From: Enoplolaimus lenunculus
Lineage: Eukaryota; Nematoda; Enoplea; Enoplida; Thoracostomopsidae
Assembly: GCA_030248215.1 (NCBI GenBank)
Contig: JASANG010002871.1
Span: forward strand, 62,001-126,000
Reading direction: 5' to 3'
DNA: 64,000 bases
Below are positions 49,801-61,440 of the stretch, piece after piece; the stretch's first letter is position 1, and every line of letters begins with the position of its first letter. The notes below the pieces were generated by a model. That model did no database searches. It was given only the letters and a program-made list of their open reading frames with translations, and was not told where the DNA came from. The translations under genes were made by a program, and so were the position numbers.

Positions 49801-51648
49801 AAACACCTTGGTAGCTGCACACGAGAAATGGACTGGGAATCTGATATTAAAAATAGGCCAAACTTGTGCAAAAAGTTGGTGGCACTTACCTTCGGATGGT
49901 TAAGAACGATTGCTAATAATACGTTGTTTGCATATCGCACCTCTGTGATTGGAAAGTTCAGTGAGCAATCATGACTTTAGTTTCGATTATGATCGCGATA
50001 AGGTGCAAGAAATTGTAACATTATCTGCCAGCAATTACAATCTTGAATACATATAGTTTGTTCTGTTTGTAAAATGCGTATCGCGATTAATTTATTTTTG
50101 CTATTTTAGGCGTGTGTTTATGTGCTTGAACAAATTCAGCACCAGTTGAGGGTTGGTGGCATATCAGAAGCATTAGAGAAGTATGCTTGCGACGGAGTGA
50201 TTAAACGATATCCAGAATTTTTGGCAGCTTTTTGCAAGGCATTGGTAAGTATGAATTTAATTATGTTCACTTTAAATACGTCTTCAGTTTATTCAAATAC
50301 AATTCTGTTTTAATATACAATAAATCCGATTGTTATGATTTATTTTTGACACGGTTGTCTTTGTTTTAGACCTTAGAATACTATTAATTTTATTCTGACA
50401 TTGTTTTTTAAATAACCGGGACGCTTACTAAACGCACATGGGTTTTTGGTTTCTTGAATTAATCATTGTTCTTGTTAGTTTTTGCCTGATGCGGAAGTGA
50501 AATGATAATTTTGAGTTGTTTTTATTTTAGATAGATTCGTTTCCAGATATGGTAAACTTTTATGCGCTCACATGTTCCAAGTATTTTAATTCGCCAATTA
50601 TTCGGCTCAAGTGCAATGCAGCTTTATTTATTGGTGAGTTGGGTGTACAATTTTGGTTCTTGCGCGCTTTTAAAATGATGCTTATACACAATTCTTGACT
50701 TCATAATAAACAATGTACTCATTTCTTGACTTCAGAATAAGTAATGTACGCCTGGCGTTCTGTCTAGTGTTCATGTGCTAGCTTATATGTGAGGCAGTGA
50801 TTGTTACGATTAACTGAAATAGTTGTAATTGCCATGATATGCACAAACCTCCGTGAAACTACTCGGTTGTTATTTTTAGCCAGTGGAACAGATGTTATGG
50901 CTGCGTTTATACACTGGCTGTCCCAAGATTTTTGGGCGACTGAACAATGTTGCATACTACACACCTGACCTGTACTCAAAAATTTCGTGGTAGGCAGCCG
51001 CAAAGACCACCCACTTTTGTAACCGCTTCTGAGACTATGGTTCTACATAGCGGAATATTGTCGGGCACCGCCATGTGAGGAGTAGTATAAATTTATAGAA
51101 AGGCTTATTCGGGCATGTGCCGATTTTTATGGTGGTGGCCAAATAAGTTTTGATCTCTAATGCGTTATGGCGATGCCTGAATTGATTTATGTTGCGTTGT
51201 TATGATATTTATGAAAATATATGTTTTAGGTAAATTATTCTCCAGCCTTCCAGCAGAGTTACACGTGTCCATATCAAAAGAGCAAATATTTACTTGTAAG
51301 TTTGCTGTTTAGCAGGTTATTGTGTTAATGTTAGAGGTTATATTCGATGAACCAAAATGTTATTGTACAATAATATAATAAGTTTTAACAATACTGCTTG
51401 ATTAATTTCTATTTTGAAATCGCGGACATGGATAAGTTTTGTACTGGGGCGAATCCAGAGGAGGGAACTGCGACGGACTGGTGTTATCACATCTCCCAGT
51501 ATCGAGACATTAGGATTTAATGTTGTATGCCACATATTGAAATTTTCTGTTATTTGTTGCAGCTCTTGGTCTACTTTTGAAAGAGTCAGATGCAAATGTG
51601 AGATTATATGCTGCGGAAGCTGCTGCGAGCTTATATACTCAAATGTAA
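28881..51648 (+). CDS. MROH1: Maestro HEAT-like repeat protein 1 (HEATR7A), complete
   Basis: Large cytosolic alpha-solenoid of HEAT repeats, implicated in lysosome behaviour in other organisms. 38 exons: 28881-905, 29311-456, 30032-193, 30350-512, 31115-213, 31625-776, 32105-245, 32421-513, 32852-930, 33129-242, 33543-616, 35753-878, 36732-884, 37211-352, 37842-38042, 38686-762, 39143-250, 39601-723, 39949-40071, 40770-937, 41401-523, 41670-749, 42061-190, 42616-970, 43332-444, 44019-171, 44793-950, 45294-489, 46087-239, 47152-265, 47879-48298, 48661-766, 48999-49129, 49567-713, 50110-244, 50531-633, 51230-295, 51563-648. All phases close: 5238 nt, 1745 aa (human 1641). Matches by recall: MTEDPHLN start, ESILEYVSNVDQAPDPTVKK, NEVLRCF, GGLFGRFSPRL, and C-terminal LLLKESDANVRLYAAEAA. 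Low-complexity Ser/Gly in exon 13 and an inserted linker in exon 31 (around residues 1390-1450) explain the extra length. No catalytic domain. Single exon edges may be off. Confidence 0.9.
29494..29877. mobile_element. Family B (hAT-like) MITE in MROH1 intron 2, perfect 8-bp duplication
   Basis: Starts CAGGGTGCAACCGGAATT at 29494, ends AATTCCGGTTGCACCCTG. The duplication CATTGAAC is at 29486-29493 and 29878-29885. Differs from the copy at 26160 mainly by the number of TTCCGG units and a few substitutions, so both inserted fairly recently. Confidence 0.9.
30952..31015 (+). pseudogene. Duplicate of the end of MROH1 exon 4, phase-matched
   Basis: Inside intron 4, CATGGAG... encodes HGEAGIYYLIYTLGEKYSII and ends AAATG|GTATGCTGGTG, parallel to exon 4's PHYYVIYSMGEIASRN ending AAATG|GTATGTAGGTG. 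Its 64 nt have the same end phase as exon 4, and CTCCAG just before it could act as an acceptor, although the pyrimidine tract is weak. It may be a relic or an alternative exon; coverage of exon 4 is only partial. Confidence 0.5.
35908..36225. repeat. hAT-like repeat remnant in MROH1 intron 12
   Basis: Starts CCCCAAGCAGGCAGCAAAAG, has GATTCGGTTGGGAACAAG and GCCGAATCCAG phrases, and ends GGTTCGGTGCCATCCTG. It fits a CAGGGTGGCAACA-type subfamily also glimpsed near 20868 and 46920. It starts about 30 bp after the exon 12 donor. Confidence 0.4.
38404..38556. repeat. Short hAT-like MITE in MROH1 intron 15
   Basis: Left end CAAGGTGCAACCGGAATTTC; right end CAGTTCCCTTTTGCACTCTG. Interior of GATTCCGATT-type phrases. 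A diverged member of the family B group. Confidence 0.55.
45981..46031. repeat. AAT trinucleotide microsatellite
   Basis: Imperfect run of AATAAT with a few interruptions, in MROH1 intron 28. Confidence 0.8.
46790..46925. repeat. hAT-like repeat with tandem CGAATCCGAATCCGAAC units in MROH1 intron 29
   Basis: Two GGATTCGGCTTTT units and two CGAATCCGAATCCGAACCTC units end in TTGTTGCCACCCTG, the right end of the CAGGGTGGCAACA-type subfamily. The left end is unclear. Confidence 0.5.
47280..47504. mobile_element. 225-bp CpG-rich MITE beginning 15 bp inside MROH1 intron 30
   Basis: Ends TGCAGTCACGAACG and CCTGTCCGTGACTGCA are inverted. The interior repeats GACGC...AAACGCGGTT and AACCGCG phrases and is CpG-rich against an AT-rich background. 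The exon 30 donor GTACAG lies at 47266. Confidence 0.65.
50690..50752. repeat. Two-unit tandem duplication, about 31 bp per unit
   Basis: TTCTTGACTTCATAATAAAC then AATGTACTC is followed by TTCTTGACTTCAGAATAAGT then AATGTACGC. In MROH1 intron 36. Confidence 0.7.
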
Positions 51649-52647
51649 TTAAATATTTATTCATTTTGCAATAATGTGTGTAAAAATACTTTTGGTTTTA
51701 GTGCTTCCAGAATTTTCGCGACGCAGCGAAAAGTCAAAAAATACTACTTTATTTTGAGAAATACGGCCTAAACAAGGTAATATTGATTAGAGAAATTTCG
51801 TAACTTTAAAAAACGAAGTTACAGTTTAGTAAAAGTAGTAAATAATATTTGAATTCCATTTATTATGGAAATGATGGGTATTGGTGCCGGTATTTTTCAA
51901 AAAAATTGATATGTGATTTAATTCAGTTTGGTTATCGGAATTTTGGCAAAATAAACCGTCGTTAGCCCGTGCAGTAAAATCGCGACAGCCACGAAATTGA
52001 AGCTGGAATAAATCTCACTTGTGGTCACATACGTTTTTAGCGTCGTTTTGAAGCACGTATTGTAATAACTTGTGTAAATTTAATTTATTTGTGTATTTGT
52101 CTAATTATTGAGAAGTTAAGCACGATTCCAGTGTTTGTTGTTATGGGCTTGTTATACTAGGTTTTTCGCAAGAAAAATCAGAATCATACTCATAACAATG
52201 CCATTAAATCGTGCCAAAATGTCTAGTGTACGTATGCGGAGTAAGAGAATTTTAAATTTTTTGTTGTCGTTCAATTAGAATATTTAAAACCTTTTTGGAT
52301 TTATTCATTTAAGTTTATTTTGGTTCAATTTAGCGCCAAGTTACAAGGCTGGGTATACACCAGCATAGTAGACGCAATGTTACTTGAATAACAAAAGTGA
52401 GTTCTATCTAACAAAACGCAAATTGTTGTTCAAGGAAATCTTAATATATTTATTATTAAAGTTTTGTATAAAAAATTGTAGACTCCTGGCATTGTACTGT
52501 AACAGACTTGTGTGGTCAGAATCCGTTTCGTTCACATTGGCTATCGCTGAATTTGCTGTACTGAGACCAACAAGAGCAATATTTTGTCTGAGTCTGAATT
52601 CTATATTCATGTCTGTGTTGTAAGAAAAATCGGCCAACGTACAGAAT

Positions 52648-52810
52648 AGGGCCGTAACAGTAGTATAAGCATATTCCTAAGCCTGAACCTAGGTTTAAGC
52701 CTAAGCGTTCAAATGAGCTTATTGCTGAGTTGAAGCCTAAGAAAAAAAGCTTACTCTATATTGCAGTCACACAGAATAACTTTCCGACCATATTTTTTTA
52801 CATGGGCCCA
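52648..52810. repeat. Family D (TTAGGC-bearing) repeat
   Basis: Starts GGGCCGTAACAGTAGTATAA, has CATATTCCTAAGCCTGAACC and TTTAAGCCTAAGCGTTC, and ends TTTACATGGGCCC. Confidence 0.65.
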
Positions 52811-53154
52811 TAAATCAGACTCCCAGAAAAGACCCCGCCCGATTTTTACTATGAAAATCAGACTCAAGATTTCTATAAATTCAGCAAAAATCAGGCTCCC
52901 GTCTAAACTTTTCCTAGTGAAAAATCAGACCCCCGCGATTTCAGTATACCTAGTTTTACCTATTAGGCTTTCTGCTCACTTTTAATACGAAAAAACATTG
53001 CTGCTATCGGGATATCGAGCAGTTCGTGGCCGATATCCGCATACTCGAACTCAAATTGTGTGTTTTCCATGTCTCCAGATGTCAGTTTTGCTATCCAAAA
53101 CACTTTGAACAGGCAGCTTCCATTAAATTGCCCTGGGAAACAAAATGATCTTTT

Positions 53155-53290
53155 ACTGTAGTGACCCGAATAAGAGAGGGACCCTTTTTGAGTTCCAATC
53201 ATTAAGAGTCCGTATCCCTAATATAATAAGAGTCCGTGATCGGATAGAGTTCGTAAACCCTAACTGAAGTTCGTAAATGTACATTTTGTA
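53155..53290. mobile_element. Family C element, left half
   Basis: TA then CTGTAGTGACCCGAATAAGA, followed by GAGTTCC..TAAGAGTCCGTATCCC phrases shared with the family C copy at 8128. No matching right end was found, so it is truncated. Confidence 0.6.
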
Positions 53291-53657
53291 ATTACAAAAT
53301 AAAATAGCTGTAATAGTTATGTACAGTTTGTATTTGGTAGTTTTTTTGACATAATCTTCGGTCTACAAACCAAACGGCAGCATTCGTTAAAAGATTAATA
53401 AGGCTAGTTTTATTGATCATCCGTAATTGCGCAATTTCAGCCGGAATCGGAAGCGCGATGAAACCCTGCAAATGTCCAAAACTTTAAACAGTAAAATAGC
53501 ATGGTCGACCAGCGCGTCTTCAGCTCATACACGACGAATTTAAGTGAATGGTGAATTTATGTGCGACTAACATTTTTAGCGCATGTTGCAGGGAAATTGT
53601 CGCATTTTGTATTGCTTGTTAACTGGAATTCATCATGCATGGTTTTTGACAGAAATT

Positions 53658-54327
53658 ATGCGGGGTTCACGTTATAACCGGGGCAGGCGGGACACGGTTT
53701 GTCCCATGTTGATTCGACGTCAACGTTAACATTAGGGCACATATCGGGTCAACAGACAAAACTCGAATGTCATATGACATTAGGTTACAAACCACCGCTC
53801 TCAAATGATCAATGTGTACAAGGGACGGTATGTCACATGACACTGTCGGACATTTATGCGAATATCGTATGATATTCCAAAATTTCAACGAATATCATAT
53901 GATATTCAGCGGGACAGTGTAAACTTTGGGTACTAATAAATGAATGAAAAGTTGGACGGCAGAGGCACAAACGAGCTTTAAATACCAAATACATGCCTGC
54001 AAATCGTTTCCGACACAAAATCGCTTAAAACCACAGCTTCATAATTCAAAAATTCTAATTTCAAATTGTAGTATATGATATTCAATAGGACAATTTTGAT
54101 ATGTTACCTCAACTACGCAGACATTTGAAAATATATGATATTCGCTGACAATACCTCGAATATCTTATGATATTGAAGGACAAAAGGTGACCTGTACATG
54201 ATGTTAGCAGACAAATAAGAATTTTTGAATACGATATGGGGTCTACAAGCAGACAAAATATGACCCAATAGTCTAATAGGGACAAAACGTGTCCCAAGCT
54301 GCCCCGGTTATAACGTGAACCCCGCAT
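53658..54327. mobile_element. Element E: 670-bp inverted-repeat element with spaced palindromes
   Basis: Left end ATGCGGGGTTCACGTTATAA then CCGGGGCAGGCGGGACACG; right end CGTGTCCCAAGCTGCCCCGG then TTATAACGTGAACCCCGCAT. The inverted ends extend over about 45 bp with few mismatches. Inside are repeated near-palindromes of the kind GAATATCATATGATATTC. No coding capacity and no clear target duplication; superfamily unassigned. Confidence 0.8.
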
Positions 54328-54452
54328 TAGGCTAATACTATGAATTTGGCCATGATAGTTTTGGCTCCAGAGAATTTTCATTCGACAGCAGATATAAAAA
54401 TGACATTCATTTTACGACCAATGTAACTTTTAGTGGCCATAGTGTAAAGAAC

Positions 54453-54612
54453 AGGGGCGGAAAGTATTATAAGCATATTCCTAAGCCTAGGCCTAAACCT
54501 AAGCGTGCAATGAGCATATTCCTAAACCTAAGCCAAGCAAAAGAATTAGTCTAAAGCGTAAGCTTTCTTACTCTGTGGCAGTCCCACAGAAAAACGTTCG
54601 CCCCCTGGTCTT
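54453..54612. repeat. Family D (TTAGGC-bearing) repeat
   Basis: Has AAGCATATTCCTAAGCCTAG, CCTAAACCTAAGCG, AAGCAAAAGAATTAGTC and a CCCACAGAAAAACG segment, ending TTTCATGGGCCC. Confidence 0.65.
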
Positions 54613-54616
54613 TCAT

Positions 54617-54765
54617 GGGCCCTTTTATGGTTGTACATAAGAGTAGATTAAGCGTATTCCTAAACCTAAGCGTTGCAAAAATGTGTTCCTAAGCTTAAGC
54701 CTAAAGCCTAAGCAAAAAATTTAACCCACCGGAAACTTGAACGCCCCTTAAAAAGTATATAACAA
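54617..54765. repeat. Family D (TTAGGC-bearing) repeat, adjacent to the previous copy
   Basis: AGTAGATTAAGCGTATTCCT, GCGTTGCAAAAATGTGTTCC, AAGCCTAAAGCCTAAGC, then ACCGGAAACTTGAACGCCCC. It follows the preceding copy almost directly. Confidence 0.6.
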
Positions 54766-55055
54766 GGGACGAATATTCTCTTGTAATTTGAAAGTGCCTA
54801 AACTTCATATGTACTTTCGGAGCCTACACACGTCACCGCGGCCAATAGAACGCGGGCGCAGTGACGGTCGAAAATGTTCTATCCTCCAATCAACTGCCCC
54901 CTTGTATACGACCGTGCTATAATATCGGTAAAGGGTCCGGTCAGCCCAAATTAATCGCCCCAAATTAACGGCGACATAGGTAATTTAAGGCAATGGTTTA
55001 TCAGTACAAATGAAACGTCACAATTCCATGAACGCAATTCAGAATTATATAAGTT

Positions 55056-55229
55056 CTGGCCAATGTTACTTTGAGGGGTGTAACAGTAGATTAAGCGTAT
55101 TCCTAAACCTATAGCCTAAGCGTTGCAAAAATGAGTGCCTAAGCCTAAGCAAAAAATGTAAATCTAGAATCTAAACCTACTCTTTTATCGACCCACCAGA
55201 AACCTGGACGCCCCTAAAGTAACATGGGC
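55056..55229. repeat. Family D (TTAGGC-bearing) repeat with near-intact ends
   Basis: Starts GGCCAATGTTACTTTGAGGG and ends CCCCTAAAGTAACATGGGCC. AAGTTCT stands directly before it and, two bases away, just after it, possibly a target duplication. Confidence 0.75.
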
Positions 55230-56175
55230 CTAAAGTTCTAGTAGTTTCGGTGGTAAAGTCGAGTTGCAAGCAAAAGGTTTATTGTTTTGCAATACAAATA
55301 CATCCTAGCGGAGCTTGTGAATCTTCCTTTGGGATAAGAAAAAAGTTACGCAACGAAAAGAAATTCTCAAGGTGCGCAATCAATATTGAAAACAAATGTT
55401 GAAATTGAAATATTGTTTCATTTGAAATGATTGGCAAGTCCCGCGGGCAGTGGCGTGGCGTGCCGTTTGATACAAGGCTTGTTGTATGTGAAGTCATTGA
55501 CACAAATATAATGATCACATACTAATATTTCTATTTGGAAGATTAATCCAAAATACATATATATAGATAGATGTTTTCGTTGAAATATGGGTATGACTGC
55601 AGCTGCGAAGGGGAATGAAGTACACCGCATCCCTTGTGGACATCTTCGCCACCCCCTTTGGCCAAATATGTTTTCGACAACATTAAAAGAATTGTATGCT
55701 AAGACAATTTTCTTTGCCGCGTCTAGAAACGATACAGTGACTCTTTTGATAGTAACAATCGCTGGTTGTGCGGCTGAATACAGGTTCATTTGAGCGTGAG
55801 TTGAAAGGTTAATAAACTGGTTCTTGTAAACGCTATAGATTATATACTGTTTTTGTTGTTGTATAATGTTTTTAGGTTTATAACCAATTGTTGTGACGAT
55901 GAATTGGTTGTGTAGATGCTCTCGAAGTATATCGAAATGTTTTCGGTACTGACGAACTTAAATTTGTTTGAGCGTTTGCCGGCTCCATTGATTTAGTAAA
56001 ATCTTTCCATGACCGCGGTGTGATAACTGCGGTTTTTTCAACCAGCGATTGAGTCATCTTTGTTGTGTAGGTGTTGTCTATAAGTATAATATACAGTGCA
56101 AAAAATGGTGAGTCAAATTGTCTCACTCGGAAATAAGCTTTTCCTGACTACACAAACTGAGTCGAAATTCGACTC

Positions 56176-56305
56176 CGCCAGAGTCAAATTCGATGCAATG
56201 AATCGCTTTAGTGAGTCGAATTTGACTCTGGCGGAAAAATCCCGGAAAAAGAAAACCAAAACAGAAAAAAACCCCCAAGGGCCCCCCCCCCCCCCCCCCC
56301 CCCCC
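56176..56305. repeat. Perfect hairpin followed by a 24-base C tract
   Basis: CCGCCAGAGTCAAATTCGA (56176-56194) and TCGAATTTGACTCTGGCGG (56217-56235) form a 19-bp stem with a short loop. Then comes an A-rich stretch and an uninterrupted run of C at 56282-56305. Such tracts are prone to sequencing and polymerase slippage. Confidence 0.7.
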
Positions 56306-56536
56306 TTTGTGAAGTTTAATGCATCGTATAGAGAAAGTTTTGCCGAAAGATACAAGATTGAACTTTACTAATTTTGAGGTTACTAATTTTGAGGGTTGTG
56401 GTACTTTTAGGAATCTGGTTTCGAGCCGAAACCACGGGCGACGAGCGGTGCGGGGGGGCACCGCCTGCTTTGAAAGAATCGTGGAAACTTTTTCTTGTTC
56501 TCTTTAGAAATTTTTTACTTCGTCTGATACAAATTT

Positions 56537-59500
56537 TTAATAGTTGTGGAACTGACCTGGTTGGTAATCAAGAGGCATCCATGACGGTGTCAGCGGTCTT
56601 CCTGGAGTGCTTTCACGTGACGTGCCGTGAATACTTCCACCAGTGACCGAATGAGTTGCTTTCGTAGTATTAATATTGAATGAACTGTGGTCTGTGGAAG
56701 CATGGCTATCGAATGCAAGCATAGGATGATGAGAGGGATAACTGCTACTAGGGGTAAGGGATCTTTGCCGGCTTGGGGTAGAATATGATTGCCTGTTACA
56801 ACTTTGTCCCAGGCTAGAGCTGGGCGTTACAGGGCGCCCCACAGATACAAATGCGCCGCTAGGGTCACCGCGAGGATGTTCGAGGGCTGCCTCCCACGGG
56901 GATTTGACGAGTTGAATTCCACTTGTTGAATATGACTCAATGTAGCGCGAGATATCCTGCAAGAGTAGACTTTACCAATAGTTAAAAGATTTGATATATA
57001 TGTATATATATATATTAGTTATTCTGACATTTTCTATAATAAATTTTCATGCATCACAGTGAAGTGAAATTTTGATGATTTAAAATAAAGTCACTTATGA
57101 TATTGTACCCTGGACTTCAATAGAGTAAGCTTCAGCTCTAGACTGAGCTTTAGTTTTAGATATAGGCTTATCTATACACCGAGCTTTAGGGTTTGGTTTA
57201 GGAATACGCGTTGACTACTGTTACAGCCCTGACCTACACATTTAACGAAATTTTTTGCCGCATTTTGTGTTTAACTTCTGCCCATTTCATATTTATCTGA
57301 TTGTACTGTTTGTTTGATTCAGTATATAGCTTGTGTTAAGTTCACCTCTTTCCTTCCGTTCTGAATCACGTCCGCATCCGGTGCATATTGAGCAAGTGGG
57401 ACATTAGAGCTAAAGTGAGTCGTTCCAAGCGGGACTCGAACCCCTGAACCCGGCGGTGTACCAGGTGTCGTTCGTTGAACAATCTCTTTAACCACTGGAC
57501 GAACGCGCCGGACGTTAGTTTCGTCGACGACATATTTTTCAGTGCGTTCACGTTGTCTGGCAAACATTCGCGATGCGCGTGTTCCAGTTGCTGGATCAAG
57601 AAGCGACCCTGACTGTGGTGTTAAGTCTGTCGGTGGCCCAACTGGTTTAGAGACCTGATCAGGTTTTGGCTTTAGTCTATGCCTGAAAATAATTAAATGC
57701 TTAAAAGGAATCCTAAAATGGTGCTTATTTTTTTGTCTTATTCTGTTTTTTCTATTGAAAATTCGCTTTCAAGAAGTTCCCCCTGTCAAATAGTGTGCAC
57801 CATCTGGCAAAAATTATTTCTGTAAGCAGCCGGTACATAGTTTTAAGAAAGAAATTGAGTCGGTCACAGATTACATTTACATTCTACACAAGTATTTAAT
57901 ATATGTCGTAGCCCAAGTCGTAATTCAGCCCAATTCGGAATTTGGGCTAGCCCAAAGTGGAATCATGTTTGATAAAGCTGTGCGTTTTCTGATTGGTTAC
58001 CTGATAGTTGTAATCAAGCTTGAGTAAACTTTACTCAGTATTAAAACAAACTGTGTAGTAGCCAACAGGTAGCGATTACTTAGCCAATCGGAAAAGAGTA
58101 TTCGCATCAGTCAACCGCGATTGAGTATGGCATACCTTAAACTATTGGCGTCATCCGTCTTAATCTGGTCATCTTTCATATGTACAGTGTCATTATCACC
58201 AGAGACTCTTGGTTCATATTCCGTTCCAGACTGCGTTTCATGTTGGTCAAAACTTTGTTGGTTTCGCCGCTGCTGTTGCATTTCTTCAAGTCGTTGCATA
58301 CGTTCTCGTCTGCTTTCGAACATACGACGCGCTTTCGTATCGGCAGGTTTGTATTTTTCGTCCAATGAATGAGCAATTTCGTGGCTATGATGCATTTTGT
58401 GTTCAAGATGTTGCTGGTAAGTTTCTGTAACAACTCAGATTGCACGTAGTTGCAACGGACGACAGTGGGAGGCATCGTCGTACCGTAGACATGTTTGCCG
58501 CCTGAGGTCAAAGTTTTTGACTCCGCAGCCAAAAAAATTTTAATGGTTAAAAATTTGCGACATTAAAAATTGGTGATTTTTGCTTTGGTTCTGGTCACAA
58601 TTTTGATTGATTTGTTTTTACAACAAAATTTCAAATTTCTACAACATTTAGGCCTATGTTACTTTTAGGGCCGGTCCGGTTTCTGGTGGGTCTGTAAAAG
58701 AGTAGGCTTACATTGTAGACATTTTTTGCTTAGTCTTAGGCTTACGCTTAGGAATACGCTTTTGCAACGCTTAGGCTTAGGCTTAGGCTTAGGAATACGC
58801 TTTTGTAACGCTTAGGCTTAGGCTTAGGCTTAGGAATACGCTTTTGTAACGCTCAGGCTTAGGCTTAGGCTTAGGAATACGCTTAATCTACTGTTACGGC
58901 CCTAAAAGTAACATTGGCCGACATGACTATGGTTCAAACGTGACATGAAATATTGCCAATTGACGATTAAATGCTGCATAGTTTCAAAATGTCTGTGGTA
59001 CACAACCAGTAAAACACGCTTACTTCTACTGCTTGCTCTCAGTTTCGCTTCAGCAATCGCCAATCGTTCAGTTTCCTGAAATTGTTGTATTTAATTTTTA
59101 AAATTAATAGGAGACGGCAGGCATGACAAGCTTTAATTTTCTTGAGCGTTATACATCAGAGTAAAGAATAGGCCCGTAGCCAGCCCACCTTGCTAGGGGG
59201 GGGGGGCTAAATTTTTTTCAAGAGGGGCATTCAAGGGATTTCATTGAGTGTAAGCAAGGTTGAAAATTTCTTAGGGGACAGAATTATTCCAGGGGGGGCG
59301 AGCCTCCCATTGCCTACGAGTCCGGTAAACAATTAAAAATTTGCAACTGCAACAGGGTTTATTTAGAAATTTTCTTTGCTAGAGCTCACATAAACACCAT
59401 ATATAGTGGTTACAAGGCGAACATTATAATGCAAGATTGAATCAAAATTTAAGTTTGCAATGATAATTTTTAGGTTCGAAATGTTCAGCATTTGAGTTAA

Positions 59501-61408
59501 ATTTTTGATAAATCGCGGTTTCTATTAAGCGCTTACCTCTGAAGATGACATCCGGTCCACTGGCAAATCTTTCACTACCGTGTCGGTGTCGCTTTGAACT
59601 TTTTGCGTTTCAGCTGATTGTGGTTTTTGAGGAAATTCAATCTCGCCTCTGTGATCGCTGCCTTCGTTTGATGTTTGACGTTGAACAGATTCGGATTTGA
59701 ATTCCGACTCAGATTTCGTTATTTCCCATTCTTTCGGCAAATCTGTTCGTTGTTCTCGAAATTGTTCGGCAAAATTAGACATTTTCGGATATTGTTGACG
59801 TGAGTGGGGTTTTTGCGACGGAGGTACCCATGTATGTGACGTCGATGAAAATCCTTCCAACGTATCCTGGATGTCGTGTTCTTCTTTGAAATTATGGTCC
59901 ATTTTCTGCTCAGTTTGACTGTCTTCCAGTGATTTATCGCGATTTCGATGCATTCGTTTTGGAGCTGGAGCTGTTGTCAATATTGATGCCAGTTTATCAG
60001 CATGTCCGGATGCTTTGAACGCTCGTTGATCACTTTCTCGGCTAATTTCAATCGAAGTTTCAAATATTTCTTTTGCATCTACATCTTCGCGAGCGTCTAT
60101 CTCAGGGCCAATCACCAGGTCGTCGTAGTTATCCTCAGAAGTAGTTTTTTGTGACCCTTTGTTGTCTTCTGTCTTTGTTTTGCGTTCTTCCTTGTTCATT
60201 TCATGCTTGTTTGTGCTTAAATCCAGCGTTTCCAAAGATTTTGTTTTACTTTCAGTCGTTTCGGTTGAACCTTTGGACTGTTTTTGTGTACTTTTTCGGA
60301 TCGCTACATTGATTTTAGATGTATCCACCGGATGGCTTTCATCTACTAACGTGTCGTCAGTTGAGGCACTCAAGCTTCCATCAGCTTCTGATAATCGATC
60401 TTTAGAGCTCGGTGTCTCACACTCAGGCTCCTTTGAAGTTACCGCAAGTAGTTTGCTCTCGTCAGTAAGGTTTCCAGTTTCATCTGCCGCTGTTGTTGTC
60501 CACGTTTCACATTCAATGCTTCTGACACTGCGTTCACATTTGATTCCATCTCGTTGTGTTGATTTCGGTTCATCTTGCACACTGATAACTGTTGACTTTT
60601 TGCTGGAAACAGTACTCGTTTGCTGGGTCGAATAGTTTTCAACCAATTGCTTGGAATTTAAATCTTCAGATCTTTCTGTCGTCGGCAATACTTGTTGCTG
60701 TTGCTGCGGTTCGTCTTTAATACTTTGTATCAGTCGTGGTTTTTTCGGTCGCAGCCCATTTGTTGTTGTTTCACTTTTCGGATCTTCTGCTAAATTTTCG
60801 TGTAGACTTGTTGTCGTTTTTGAGTCATCTTTTTCGTTCATTTGAATTTGTTGATCAGCTCCAATTGGCTTGATTGTAGTGACAGCCTTTTCTCCAACAT
60901 CATAGATTTCTACATCGATAGTTTGTGATTCTTTTTGTGGTTTTGCAGGAAGACGCTGGCCAACAATTTGAACAAACGGTACTTTTCGTGATTTTTGTAG
61001 ATTTTTAACAAAAAATGTATAATCTTCAGTGATGTCTTCTTCGTCTTCTTCTTTTTCGTCGTCGTCTTCATTTTCTTTTCGATTTGACTCTTTAACGGAT
61101 TTTTGTCGCGTTTCGACGGTTTCTTTGTTGCTGCGTACCGGTCCAGAGTGAACCGTGGTTGATTGTTCGACTACTAAAAACGCTTTTGGATAAAATTGAC
61201 TGAAATCAATCGATTCAACGCTTTCCGCGTGTTCCAACCGATTGCTTTCAACATCGACCGAAGTTTCATCTTTTTTCGTTTGTTTTTCTTGTTTTGTTTC
61301 CGCTTTTGATAGTTTCATTTCTTTTTGTTTTGGTTCTATTTCTGTTTTTTGTTTTATTTTTGTTTCGGTGTTTGATATTTGTTTTTGCTGCTGCTGCTGT
61401 TCTTGTTT

Positions 61409-61440
<32 letters not shown>

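Larger units (their letters stand above)
51649..56536. other. Repeat-rich intergenic region between MROH1 and the glutamine-rich gene
   Basis: The 3' ends of both genes face this 4.9-kb region. It contains four family D copies, a family C half, element E, a hairpin and a C tract, all listed separately. A - strand open frame at 52963-53138 (ends AAMFFRIKSEQKA then stop) has protein-like composition but no family I recognise. Confidence 0.5.

Noticed and set aside
55418-55793. Overlapping open frames on both strands in the MROH1 to Gln-rich intergenic region.
   Set aside because: Neither has splice support or a recognisable family, and each is explained as the shadow of the other.
58740-58880. 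TTAGGC arrays considered as an ancient chromosome end.
   Set aside because: The arrays are short, diverged and lie inside a repeat with inverted ends that recurs across the window, so a transposon origin explains them better.
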